Source of the DNA: an uncultured Collinsella sp.
GTDB taxonomy: Bacteria; Actinomycetota; Coriobacteriia; Coriobacteriales; Coriobacteriaceae
Length of the DNA: 45,452 nucleotides
Direction: 5' to 3'
NCBI GenBank assembly: GCA_900540945.1
Contig: UQHQ01000012.1
Coordinates: forward strand, 1 to 45,452
Made by a program: the position numbers and the translations under genes. A model generated the notes under the pieces. That model made no database searches, had not been told where the DNA came from, and worked only from the letters and a program-made list of their open reading frames with translations. Below, in pieces: positions 25,607 to 33,811 of the stretch (the first letter of the stretch is position 1; each line of letters starts with the position of its first letter).

Positions 25607-26361
25607 TGCGCGCCGGGGATTTTGTCGGCGCCAAGATCTATCGCAAGCCTACCGAGGATAAGCGCACTAAAAAAGACGGCACGCCGCGCAGCCCTAAAAA
25701 GCTCGGCAAGATTCACTTTCCGGTCTTTACCCCGGGCGGCACACGCGTGGTGGGCTTTATGGTTCGCCAGTCCGATATCGCGGGTATGATCGAGCGCCCC
25801 GACCGCTTTGTGGCGCTCGATGCCATTGGCGTCTACGAGGGCGCCATCGCAGTTGACGACGTCAAGGGCACCTACGATGCCGCTGCGGCCAAGCGCCTCG
25901 ACATCAACCTGGACGATTGCATTATCTGGGTTGGCATGGACGTGCGCACGGAGTCGGGCGATGTCGTGGGCTATTGCTCGGATGTGGAGTTCAAGCCGCG
26001 TTCGGGTATCGTGCAGACATTCTATGTGACCACTGGCACTGCCTCGAGTGTGCTGGTGGGCGACACGCAGATGCCGCCGACGATGCTGCGCGGCTATGCG
26101 GACGGCGCGATGATCGTTTCGGACGAGGTCAAGTCGCTCGGGTATTCGGGCGGCGCCGCCGCAAAGGCTGCCGAGGCAAGCGTCGTGGTGGGCGATAAGG
26201 TCAAGAAGGGCGCTAAGGTGCTCGATGACAAGGGTTCGGTCGCCGTGGACAAGGGCAGTCGCGCGCTGGGCAAGCAGCTCGGCAAGACGCGCGGTATGTT
26301 CAAGGCCTTTAAGGACGAATATCAAAAGGCGAGCGGGGGCTCGTCAAAAGCTAGCAAATAG
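25606..26361 (+). CDS. PRC-barrel domain protein
   Basis: 251 residues. Two PRC-barrel-like halves can be seen, one around residues 5-90 and one around 100-185 (DCIIWVGMDVRTESGDVVGYCSD), followed by a Lys/Ala-rich tail. PRC barrels bind RNA-processing or membrane partners; no specific role is evident. Translationally coupled to the YtxH gene. Confidence 0.75.
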   Translation: MRAGDFVGAKIYRKPTEDKRTKKDGTPRSPKKLGKIHFPVFTPGGTRVVGFMVRQSDIAGMIERPDRFVALDAIGVYEGAIAVDDVKGTYDAAAAKRLDINLDDCIIWVGMDVRTESGDVVGYCSDVEFKPRSGIVQTFYVTTGTASSVLVGDTQMPPTMLRGYADGAMIVSDEVKSLGYSGGAAAKAAEASVVVGDKVKKGAKVLDDKGSVAVDKGSRALGKQLGKTRGMFKAFKDEYQKASGGSSKASK

Positions 26362-26382
26362 CGACGTACCAATTGATGGGAG

Positions 26383-26412
26383 GCAAGCCGGAGACCTGTT
26401 GCTCCGGCTTGC
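26383..26412 (+). terminator. Hairpin between the PRC-barrel and deacetylase-like genes
   Basis: A perfect 11-bp stem GCAAGCCGGAG / CTCCGGCTTGC with an 8-base loop. The T run afterwards is poor, so partial termination or mRNA stabilisation is as likely. Confidence 0.5.
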
Positions 26413-26433
26413 TGCGTTTATGGGGGAGGGCAC

Positions 26434-27840
26434 ATGCGCCAAAACGGATCTAACTTAAACGGGCGCTCGGGTGCGCGTCCGACGGCGCGCCGCGACCTGG
26501 GGCAGTTGCCCAGCGGTCAGCGCAAGCGTCACCGTAAGCCCGGCGCGATGTATCTCAACCATAGCCGCGGCTTTAGCGACCGAAGCGCTCGCATCGGCAG
26601 CGGCCGCACGCCCCGTCGTCCGTCTCGCCTGCCCTATGCGCTCATCGCCGTGGGCTGCGCACTCGTGCTGTTTATCGCTGCCGTCGTGGGCTACGTCAAC
26701 CGCAGCGTGGATGTCGTCCTCAACGGCCAGGAGACTGCGGTGCGCGTCGGATCTACGCTGCAAAATCTCATCGACGATCAGGAGCTGACCGATACCTACG
26801 ACGCCGGGGATCTGCTGGCCGTTGACGACAGCGTGCTAACCCGCCATGGCGCCGAAAAGCTGTCGGTAAAGGTGGACGGCAAGCGCATAAAACAGGGCAA
26901 GTGGAAAAGCCGCGAGCTTACGGGCGGCGAGAAGGTGACGGTCAAGGACGGCCGCGACACGTATGAGAAGCACGAGGTCCAGGCGACGGTTATCGAGCCC
27001 AAGCTCAAGGTCGAGGGCACGGGTGCTATCGAGTACGTCAAGACGTGGGGCATCCAAGGCCGCTCCGAGGTGTGGGTCGGCGAGCAATCGGGTAAGACGC
27101 AGGACCGCGGCGAGGTCGTGCCCGCCACCGATTGCGTGGTCGAGTGCGCGAGCGTGGCGCCCAAGGGCAATGAAAAGTACGTGGCGCTGACGTTTGATGA
27201 GGGCCCGAGCGGCGCGACCAAGCAGATCTTGCAGGTGCTCAAGGAAAAGGGCGTCACCGCGACGTTCTTCCTGTCGGGTGATGCGGCCGAGGCCTCGCCC
27301 GCCACGGCCAAGGCGATTGTCGATGCTGGCTGCGAGGTCGGCTCCAACAGCTACCGAGACGAATCGCTCAAGGGCCAGGACCGCGATGCGGTGCGCGAGC
27401 AGGTTTCGAAGGGCACCGAGGCGATCAAGTCCGTGACCGGAACGTCGACGATGCTTTTGCGTGCTCCCTACGCAGCCTTTGACGAGCAAAACTGGATTGA
27501 TGCGATGGACCTGGTGTCTGCCGTGGTCTCGTGGAATATCGATTCGGGCGACTGGCTGCTCAACGGTGCCGACGAGCAGGTCTCGACGGTGCTCGATTCG
27601 GTGACGCCGGGCAACATTGTGTTGCTGACCGATAACGATGAATGTGCCGAGCAGACGCTCGAGGCGCTGCCGCAGATTATCGACGGGCTTATTGCCGACG
27701 GCTACAAAATCGTGACATTGAGCGATCTGGTCAAGACGGATACATCGCTGAGCAAAAAGCTCACCTCGCTGACGAAGGCCGCCATGCCCAAAAACGCCGT
27801 GTTCCCCCAGCTCGCCGAAGATGACGACACCACAGACTAG
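26434..27840 (+). CDS. Polysaccharide deacetylase-fold protein with degenerate active site
   Basis: 468 residues: a basic cytoplasmic N-terminus, one membrane helix (about 68-88), a DUF348-like domain (90-140), a G5-like stretch, and a NodB-fold domain (about 245-440). The NodB motifs are altered: TFDDG is TFDEG (D255, E256), the metal-binding HxxxH is N305 and D309, and the usual LLHD histidine is T399. RAPY and the SWNIDSGDW motif remain. Zinc-dependent deacetylation as in PgdA is therefore unlikely; it may bind glycan or peptidoglycan without cleaving. RBS GGGAGGG. The stop codon lies in a recurrent hairpin. Confidence 0.88.
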   Translation: MRQNGSNLNGRSGARPTARRDLGQLPSGQRKRHRKPGAMYLNHSRGFSDRSARIGSGRTPRRPSRLPYALIAVGCALVLFIAAVVGYVNRSVDVVLNGQETAVRVGSTLQNLIDDQELTDTYDAGDLLAVDDSVLTRHGAEKLSVKVDGKRIKQGKWKSRELTGGEKVTVKDGRDTYEKHEVQATVIEPKLKVEGTGAIEYVKTWGIQGRSEVWVGEQSGKTQDRGEVVPATDCVVECASVAPKGNEKYVALTFDEGPSGATKQILQVLKEKGVTATFFLSGDAAEASPATAKAIVDAGCEVGSNSYRDESLKGQDRDAVREQVSKGTEAIKSVTGTSTMLLRAPYAAFDEQNWIDAMDLVSAVVSWNIDSGDWLLNGADEQVSTVLDSVTPGNIVLLTDNDECAEQTLEALPQIIDGLIADGYKIVTLSDLVKTDTSLSKKLTSLTKAAMPKNAVFPQLAEDDDTTD

Positions 27841-27866
27841 TCATGTAAGAACGTCCCCAATGACTA
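27838..27866. repeat. Stop-codon hairpin element, copy 3
   Basis: Stem TAGTCAT / ATGACTA with one mismatch next to the loop TAAGAACGTCCCC. The first three bases are the TAG stop of the deacetylase-like gene. Confidence 0.85.
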
Positions 27867-27917
27867 TGTCACGGATGCGTCAGCGTTTGGTATGTCTGCG
27901 ATGTTTGGAGCATAAAT

Positions 27918-27949
27918 TTGGCGCCACGGCGCGATGCTGATGCTATAGT
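27918..27949 (+). promoter_or_regulatory. Possible promoter of the metal transport operon
   Basis: TTGGCG (27918-27923) and TATAGT (27944-27949), spacer 20 bases. The -10 is good, the spacing long. It predicts a leader of about 200 bases before the GTG at 28161. Confidence 0.4.
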
Positions 27950-27956
27950 TACTGCG

Positions 27957-28155
27957 GATAACAAGGGTCAAGAGAAAGGTTGCAGGTGAAATCCAAACCT
28001 CGACCATACAGTCGATGACCCCATGCAGGTGCTTCTTGCGCATGTACGGGGTGTGAGCGCCGAGCGGCGTGCCGCCCGCGCATGCGTATACATATCTAAA
28101 AGTCCACGGACGGCGTGCCGGCATGGCCGCAGTTCGAAGGGATAATGATGGGGAG
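27957..28155 (+). promoter_or_regulatory. Candidate structured RNA leader of the MgtE-like/Nramp-like operon
   Basis: Non-coding stretch with a predicted three-way junction. A closing stem GGGTCA (27965-27970) / TGACCC (28016-28021) encloses AGGTT (27977-27981) / AACCT (27996-28000) and CGAC (28001-28004) / GTCG (28011-28014). The same CCCC can instead join CATGC (28022-28026) / GCATG (28040-28044) plus CCC/GGG, giving two mutually exclusive folds. It does not match the conserved M-box core that I know. Ligand, if any, unknown. Confidence 0.45.
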
Positions 28156-28160
28156 CACCA

Positions 28161-30005
28161 GTGAATTATCTGAGTGAGATGCTCAAACTGCCGGTCTTGG
28201 ACGTCGATGGCGAAAAGCTCGGCGTTGTGAACGATTTTGGCATTGCTACCGGCGAAGTTTTTCCGCACGTAACGTCGCTCGCGTTCCGCGGACCCGGCAA
28301 GACGCCGTTTATGATCAGCTGGCGCAAATGGGTCGACCGTATCGACGAGACGGGCGTACACCTTAAGTCGCCGGCCACCGAAATCCGTTTTTCGTACCTG
28401 CAGCCGACCGAACTCTTGCTTGCCCGTGACGTGCTTAACAAGCAGATTGTCGACACGCAGGGCATGAAGGTCGTGCGCGTCAACGACATCAAGTTTTCCA
28501 TGTCGGGCGAAAATCAGCTGCGTCTGCTGGGTGCCGAAGTTGGCGCCCGTGGTCTGCTGCGCGCGATCAGCCCCGCCCTCGAGCATGTCGTCGAGAGCTT
28601 TATGAAGCACCTGGGCAAACCGCTCGGCGAGGACATCATCGCCTGGTCCTATATGGACCTGCTCGACCGTTCGACTAAGAACATCCAGCTGTCGGTGTCG
28701 CACAAGACGCTTGGCGAGCTGCACCCTGCCGACATTGCCGACATTATCGAGCAGCTCGACCCGCGCCTGCGTGCGCAGGTGTTCGCGCAGCTCGACACCG
28801 CCCAGGCCGCCGAGGCCATCTCGGAGTTCGACGACGACGAGCTTATGACCGAGATGCTCGAGGGCCTGTCCGACACCGATGCATCGTCGATGCTGGCCAT
28901 GATGGACCCGGACGACGCCGCTGACCTAATCGACGAGCTCGATTACGAGAAGGCCGAGAAGCTTCTGCGCTTGATGGGCGTTCAGGAGGAGAAGGCGATT
29001 CGTAACCTGCTGGGCTATGAGGACAACACTGCCGGTCGCATCATGACCTCGGAGTTTGTCTCCCTGCCCGCCACGGCGACGGTCGGTGACGCCATCGAGG
29101 CGATCCGCAAGCTCGACGAGGACTTCGAGAGCGTCTACTACGTCTATACCGAGGACCCGAGCGGTATGCTCACCGGCGTCCTTTCGCTGCGCACGCTCAT
29201 CGTGGCCGACCGCGACGCCACGCTGGGCCAGCTGGCCTATCGCGACCTGGTTTATGTGTCGCCCGACGATGACCAGGAAGACGTAACGGACGAGATGACC
29301 AAGTACGACCTGGTCGCTATCCCCGTTTGCGACGAGAACCGTCATATTTTGGGTATCGTGACCTTTGACGACGCCATGGACGTTATCGCCGAGGAACACC
29401 AGGAGGACCTGCAGATCGCAGGTGTCGGCTCGGGCGACAGCGCGTCCGACGACTCGACGAATGTGCTCAGCTGGTTTGTGCATCGCCAATACTGGGTTGT
29501 CGTGTGGGGCATTGCCTCGTGCATCATGGCAACAGTGCTGGGGACGGCGCTGGGCTCCGCGCATCTGGTGGTGTTCCCCATGTGCGCCATGCCGCTCGTG
29601 CTGCTGGCTGCCTCGCGTATGGTGTCGTTCGTCAAGAACTACTTCCTGGAGTACGACGGCCATGACGATGAGCCCAAGCCGTATCTGGGATTTTTCTTCC
29701 AGAGTACGGGCATGGGCTTGATTCTGTCGCTCGTGACCTACCTGTGCGCCCAGCTGGTGCGCACCGCCGCGTTCCTCGACGCGCCTATGTTTGAGGAACA
29801 ACTCTTTACCGGCTGCTTTAACATCGCGGCCATCGTCTGTCTGATCGGCAACATGAGCGCCGTGATTTACCTGATGGTGCTGTTCTGGCGTGACGAGCAC
29901 GACCTCAATACGTCGGGTACCGCCATGAACGTCATTGCCGTCATGATCTCATGCGTGGCGTACTGCATCGCCGCGGTGTTGCTCACCATGTCAGTCATGG
30001 GTTAG
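28161..30005 (+). CDS. PRC-barrel / MgtE_N / CBS membrane protein, putative Mg2+ sensor-transporter
   Basis: 614 residues from GTG 28161 (GGGGAG six bases upstream). Order: two PRC-barrel-like units (1 to about 160), an MgtE N superhelical domain (about 190-300; DIADIIEQLDPRLRAQVF), a CBS pair (about 300-420), then about five membrane helices (445-614). In MgtE the N and CBS domains sense cytoplasmic Mg2+. The membrane part here does not show the conserved pore segment of MgtE (no GTGGNAG-like motif), so the channel domain is either very divergent or unrelated. Operon with the Nramp-related gene eight bases downstream. Confidence 0.82.
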   Translation: MNYLSEMLKLPVLDVDGEKLGVVNDFGIATGEVFPHVTSLAFRGPGKTPFMISWRKWVDRIDETGVHLKSPATEIRFSYLQPTELLLARDVLNKQIVDTQGMKVVRVNDIKFSMSGENQLRLLGAEVGARGLLRAISPALEHVVESFMKHLGKPLGEDIIAWSYMDLLDRSTKNIQLSVSHKTLGELHPADIADIIEQLDPRLRAQVFAQLDTAQAAEAISEFDDDELMTEMLEGLSDTDASSMLAMMDPDDAADLIDELDYEKAEKLLRLMGVQEEKAIRNLLGYEDNTAGRIMTSEFVSLPATATVGDAIEAIRKLDEDFESVYYVYTEDPSGMLTGVLSLRTLIVADRDATLGQLAYRDLVYVSPDDDQEDVTDEMTKYDLVAIPVCDENRHILGIVTFDDAMDVIAEEHQEDLQIAGVGSGDSASDDSTNVLSWFVHRQYWVVVWGIASCIMATVLGTALGSAHLVVFPMCAMPLVLLAASRMVSFVKNYFLEYDGHDDEPKPYLGFFFQSTGMGLILSLVTYLCAQLVRTAAFLDAPMFEEQLFTGCFNIAAIVCLIGNMSAVIYLMVLFWRDEHDLNTSGTAMNVIAVMISCVAYCIAAVLLTMSVMG

Positions 30006-30013
30006 GTGGTCGC

Positions 30014-31276
30014 GTGCAAAACACGAAGCAAAAGGCGAGCACCAAGCAAAAGCTGACCATCGCGGCCATCTTTGGCGCCATGGGCCCTGGCCTTCTGGCG
30101 GCGCTTTCGGGCAATGACGCCGGCGGCATCGCCACATATTCCAGCGCCGGTGCCAGCTATGGCTACAAGATGCTGTGGATGCTTCCCGTCATGACTGTGC
30201 TGCTCATCGTGACGCAGGAGACCGCGGCGCGCTGCGGCTGCGTCACAGGCAAGGGCTTGGCCTCGCTCATCCGCGAGCGCTTTGGCGTGCGCAGGAGCGT
30301 GCTGGCCATGGCGGCGCTGCTGATCGCCAACACGGCCGTTACCATCTCGGAGTTTGCGGGTATCGCGAGCGGCCTTGCCCTCTTTGGCGTGCCGGCGAGC
30401 ATCTCGGTGCCGCTGGTGGCGCTGCTGGTTTGGATGCTTACCATGTCGGGCAGCTTCCAGCGCATCGAGAAGATTCTGCTGCTGGTGAGCTGCGTGTTTG
30501 TGACCTACATTGTCGCTGCATTTATGGCTGGCCCCAGCTGGGGCGAGGTGGCGGTCGACCTGGTTGTGCCCAACATCCAAAATGACCCCAGCTACGTGTC
30601 GCTTGTGGTCGCAACGATCGGTACCACCATTGCACCGTGGATGATCTTCTTGGCGCAGAACAACGTGGTCGATAAGAATGCGGGCGAGGACGATATCGTG
30701 CTGCAGCGTATCGACACCGTGAGCGGCTCGATCGCCGCCGATGTCATCGCCGGCTTTATTATCATCACGACCGGTACGGTGTTGTTCCCTGCGGGCATTC
30801 AGATTAGTGACGCTGCCGATGCCGCTCGCGCGCTGGAGCCCATCGCGGGCCAGTGGTCCACGGTGCTGTTTGCCTCGGGCCTGGTCGCGGCGAGCTTCTT
30901 GGCCGCCTGCGTGCTGCCGGGTGTTACGTCGAGTGCTATCTGCGAGGCATTTGGCTGGGAGCGCGGTGCCGATCGCAGCTGGGACGAGGCCCCGGTCTAC
31001 CGCGGCATCATTACGGCCATCATTGGCATCTCTGCCGTGCTGGTGCTCATGCCCGGTGTCGACCTGTTCCAGATTATGATGACCTCGCAGGTCATCAACG
31101 GCGTGCTTTTGCCTGTGGTCCTGGTGTTCCAGGTGCTTATTGCCGCCGATCGACACATTATGGGCGCCAACCGCAACGGCCGCGTGTGGAATGTGCTCAC
31201 CTGGGCGACTATCGGTGTGATTACGGTGCTGACGGTCGTCATGTTTGTGCTGCAGGCGATGGGCTACAGCGCGTAG
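30014..31276 (+). CDS. Nramp-related divalent metal transporter (NRMT-like)
   Basis: 420 residues, about eleven helices. GTG 30014 has AGGTGG just upstream and overlaps nothing; the longer frame would run deep into the preceding gene. The TM1 motif that is DPGN in MntH/Nramp is DAGG here (D35-G38), and the TM6 MPHN motif is APWM (207-210), so the methionine and histidine typical of Mn2+/Fe2+ Nramps are missing. That is the pattern of the Nramp-related magnesium transporter branch, which fits the MgtE-like neighbour. Substrate is inferred. Confidence 0.82.
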   Translation: MQNTKQKASTKQKLTIAAIFGAMGPGLLAALSGNDAGGIATYSSAGASYGYKMLWMLPVMTVLLIVTQETAARCGCVTGKGLASLIRERFGVRRSVLAMAALLIANTAVTISEFAGIASGLALFGVPASISVPLVALLVWMLTMSGSFQRIEKILLLVSCVFVTYIVAAFMAGPSWGEVAVDLVVPNIQNDPSYVSLVVATIGTTIAPWMIFLAQNNVVDKNAGEDDIVLQRIDTVSGSIAADVIAGFIIITTGTVLFPAGIQISDAADAARALEPIAGQWSTVLFASGLVAASFLAACVLPGVTSSAICEAFGWERGADRSWDEAPVYRGIITAIIGISAVLVLMPGVDLFQIMMTSQVINGVLLPVVLVFQVLIAADRHIMGANRNGRVWNVLTWATIGVITVLTVVMFVLQAMGYSA

Positions 31277-31294
31277 CGCTTCTTTTGGACTCTA

Positions 31295-31329
31295 AACAGG
31301 TCGCCGCCATGGGCTGCGGCCTGTTTTTT
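31295..31329 (+). terminator. Intrinsic terminator after the Nramp-related gene
   Basis: Stem AACAGGTCGC / GCGGCCTGTT (31295-31304 with 31316-31325, one G-T wobble) followed by six T. Confidence 0.85.
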
Positions 31330-31408
31330 GCCCACGGCCTCTCGGAGTCGGCTCGAAAAGAGCGATTTTGGGTTGTTTGCTGCGGGTAGAAGCAGATTTG
31401 GCTGCGCG

Positions 31409-33625
31409 TTACTTGTCGGTGCCCAGCTTGTGTGGCTTGTAGGCGAGGGCGTTGACGAGCGCATCGGTGGCGGATTTGACAGCCGCCGGCTGCGGATCGT
31501 TAACGTGATCCTCGGGATGCACGGGCAGGTCCTTCTTGACGGCATCGTGGATGAGCTTAAGGTACTCGGTCACACCCGCGTTCGAGAGGTGCGTGCCATC
31601 GCCATCGAACAGATCATTGCGGTTGGCACTATATCCGTACCAGTCGATAACGCGTACATTCTTGTAGCGCGTGGCGGCGTTGGCGATGGCCTGGTTCGTG
31701 GACCCGACCCACGGCTGCGGGCTACGCGTGTTTACAAACACGACAATACGCTGCTCGCCGGCATCGGCCATGATGGCGTCAATCTGGGCATCGGTCACTA
31801 GGCCGTTGGTACCCAGGGCAAAGACCACGATCTTGCCGGCAAGGTTCTGCTGGATATAGCCCTCAAATGTCGCGCGGCCCGCATCAAACTGGCGGCCCTT
31901 TTCGGCATCGATGTGACTGTGGGGGAACACGCCGTCAAAGGAATCGACGGCGCGCAACGACACGGAGTCGCCGATCATCAGCAGGTCGTATGATCCGTCG
32001 GAGAAGCCGTCGTTGTCCTTGTCGGTGTCATCGGCCGCCTGCTGGTCCTGGGGTTTTGCATTTTTGGCTTCCTTGTTTAGGATTTCGGCGCCCTCGCCGC
32101 TCAGCGCGGATGTGTCGGGCACAAAGACCAGACCACCCAGCGCCACGACAAACACGACGCAGCAAGTAGCGCACACGGGAATATGCGCGCGCACCCAGCT
32201 TGCGGGCGTGGTGGTGCCTTCGCGGAGCTCGGAAACAGTGCGGCCGAAGGCACCCTTCCTAAACGGCGTTTCGATAAAGCGATAGGAGCACTCGGCTACG
32301 GCGACCACCACAAGTACCTGCAAGATGTACTGCCACCAGGGCGTATCGCTGATGTTGGCGACCGGGTTCATAAGCAGCAGCAGTGGATAGTGCCACAGAT
32401 AGATACTGTACGAGCGCTTGCCAACCCACACGAGCGGCTCGGCGGACAGCGCGCGGGCAACCATTCCCTGGGGCTGCACGCAGGCCGCGATGACCATGAG
32501 TGTGAGGATGGAGCATAACAGCGTGCCGCCGCGATACTGAAACGCGGTGTAGCCGTTGGTGAGCGCGACCATGGCGGCAAGGCCAACCAGACCCACGACG
32601 CCCAACACATCGATGGATGTGGGCGAGGACCAAAAGCGCACGAGGGCGCTCGGCTGTGCCGGGGCGGTATCGGCTGATTCGTCGACCTTCTTGCCAGGCT
32701 TGCCCTCGGCGTTCTTGCCGTGCTTGGCGGCGCCAGCCAGGCGATTGAGTCCCAAACGATGAGCGAGGCGCACCGGCGCTAGATCGCGATCGGGGATAAA
32801 GGCCATCCAGGCACCCAGCAGCAGCGAGAACACGCGGGTGTCGGTGCCGTAGTACACGCGGCTGGGGTCGGCGGCAGGGTTGTAAAGCACCATCATGGCG
32901 AGGGCGGATGCCGCGGCAAGGCCCAGAACCACGCGGCGCGTGTTGGGCTTGCTCACATGCATGGATACCATGGCAAACAGCAGTGGCGGCCAAATCAGGT
33001 AGAACTGTTCCTCGATGGCAAGCGACCAAAAGTGCGTGAGCGGCGAGGGGTCGCCCAGAGCATTGAAGTACGAGACGTTTTGGGCAATCTGCCACCAGTT
33101 GTTGAAGAACAACAGCGACGGCAGGATGTCGGGGCGCATCTTGGTGAGCATCACGTGGTTAAAGATGGTGCACAGCGCGCAGGTCACGAACACTACCGTT
33201 ACCACGGCGGGGACCAGGCGACGGATGCGGCGAATCCAGAAGCTCTTAAGATCGATGCGGCCGGTCTTAGCGACTTCGTTGAGCAGCAAGCGCGTGATCA
33301 GATAGCCCGAAAGCACAAAGAAGATCGTGACGCCGAGCAGGCCGCCCTGAGCCCACGTGAGGTTGAGGTGATAGAGCACCACTGCGACGACGGCAAGCGT
33401 GCGCAGGCCGTCGAGGGCGGGGATATAGCGAGATTTGGGGCGCGTGGGCGCCTGTTCTTTTGCGGCGCTGTTGGTGCGGTCACCCTTGTTGGCGGGCACG
33501 CGATGAGAGTCTGCGGCGCGGCGCGGCTCGGTGGCTTGTCGGTTAGCGCGCGAACGTTCGTGCGGCGCTCGTTGATCGCTCGCGTGGCGTGAGCTGCGTG
33601 AGCTCGATCGCGGGAATTGTTCCAT
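31409..33625 (-). CDS. OatA-like peptidoglycan O-acetyltransferase (acyltransferase 3 + SGNH)
   Basis: 738 residues. A basic N-terminal region (1 to about 65), an Acyl_transf_3 membrane domain with ten or so helices (about 66-500; includes LYHLNL, FWSLAIEEQFYLIWP, and YSIYLWHYPLL), one more helix near 500, and an extracellular SGNH domain with IGDSVSL (catalytic Ser), a TNG block, and DGTHLS (catalytic Asp and His). This is the OatA/OafA architecture that moves acetyl groups across the membrane onto glycan. It would raise lysozyme resistance if peptidoglycan is the substrate. Single gene, convergent with the Nramp-related gene. Confidence 0.9.
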   Translation of the reverse strand: MEQFPRSSSRSSRHASDQRAPHERSRANRQATEPRRAADSHRVPANKGDRTNSAAKEQAPTRPKSRYIPALDGLRTLAVVAVVLYHLNLTWAQGGLLGVTIFFVLSGYLITRLLLNEVAKTGRIDLKSFWIRRIRRLVPAVVTVVFVTCALCTIFNHVMLTKMRPDILPSLLFFNNWWQIAQNVSYFNALGDPSPLTHFWSLAIEEQFYLIWPPLLFAMVSMHVSKPNTRRVVLGLAAASALAMMVLYNPAADPSRVYYGTDTRVFSLLLGAWMAFIPDRDLAPVRLAHRLGLNRLAGAAKHGKNAEGKPGKKVDESADTAPAQPSALVRFWSSPTSIDVLGVVGLVGLAAMVALTNGYTAFQYRGGTLLCSILTLMVIAACVQPQGMVARALSAEPLVWVGKRSYSIYLWHYPLLLLMNPVANISDTPWWQYILQVLVVVAVAECSYRFIETPFRKGAFGRTVSELREGTTTPASWVRAHIPVCATCCVVFVVALGGLVFVPDTSALSGEGAEILNKEAKNAKPQDQQAADDTDKDNDGFSDGSYDLLMIGDSVSLRAVDSFDGVFPHSHIDAEKGRQFDAGRATFEGYIQQNLAGKIVVFALGTNGLVTDAQIDAIMADAGEQRIVVFVNTRSPQPWVGSTNQAIANAATRYKNVRVIDWYGYSANRNDLFDGDGTHLSNAGVTEYLKLIHDAVKKDLPVHPEDHVNDPQPAAVKSATDALVNALAYKPHKLGTDK

Positions 33626-33718
33626 AAAACTTCATCCAATGACGAGAATAATCAGCACGCCTTCATTGTAGCCGCCTGCTCCTGTGAATGCTTGCTGCCG
33701 GTGCAAGCTCAAGCGCGC

Positions 33719-33748
33719 GTTCACATCAAAGTGAACTAAAGTTATAGA
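33719..33748 (+). promoter_or_regulatory. Promoter with overlapping operator-like palindrome for the ribokinase operon
   Basis: TTCACA (33720-33725), a 17-base spacer, TATAGA (33743-33748). GTTCAC (33719-33724) and GTGAAC (33731-33736) form an inverted repeat covering the -35. Just upstream another inverted repeat GCTTGC/GCAAGC (33690-33708) may belong to the divergent acyltransferase gene. Confidence 0.5.
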
Positions 33749-33811
33749 GGCGCGAGAGCGCACGATTGACGGCCAACAGCGGGTGCAGAGCTCGCGGACG
33801 AGGAGGTTTCC

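Noticed and set aside
23056..26325. A 1089-codon open frame on the minus strand
   Set aside because: It lies wholly antisense to the CNNM, CphA-like, YtxH and PRC-barrel genes, its composition (His/Arg/Gly-rich) is that of a mirror frame in high-GC DNA, and the plus-strand genes have recognisable domains and ribosome binding sites.
28015..28056. A 13-codon leader peptide frame upstream of the MgtE-like gene
   Set aside because: ATG to TGA is present but there is no Shine-Dalgarno sequence, and it overlaps the predicted stems; too short to support on its own.
27957..28155. M-box (ykoK) magnesium riboswitch
   Set aside because: The operon context fits, but the conserved GGTGAGGCTCCT and GCCAATGGGT core blocks are not present; kept only as a candidate new leader.
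30014..31276. MntH manganese transporter as a firm call
   Set aside because: The DPGN and MPHN metal-site motifs of Mn2+/Fe2+ Nramps are replaced by DAGG and APWM.
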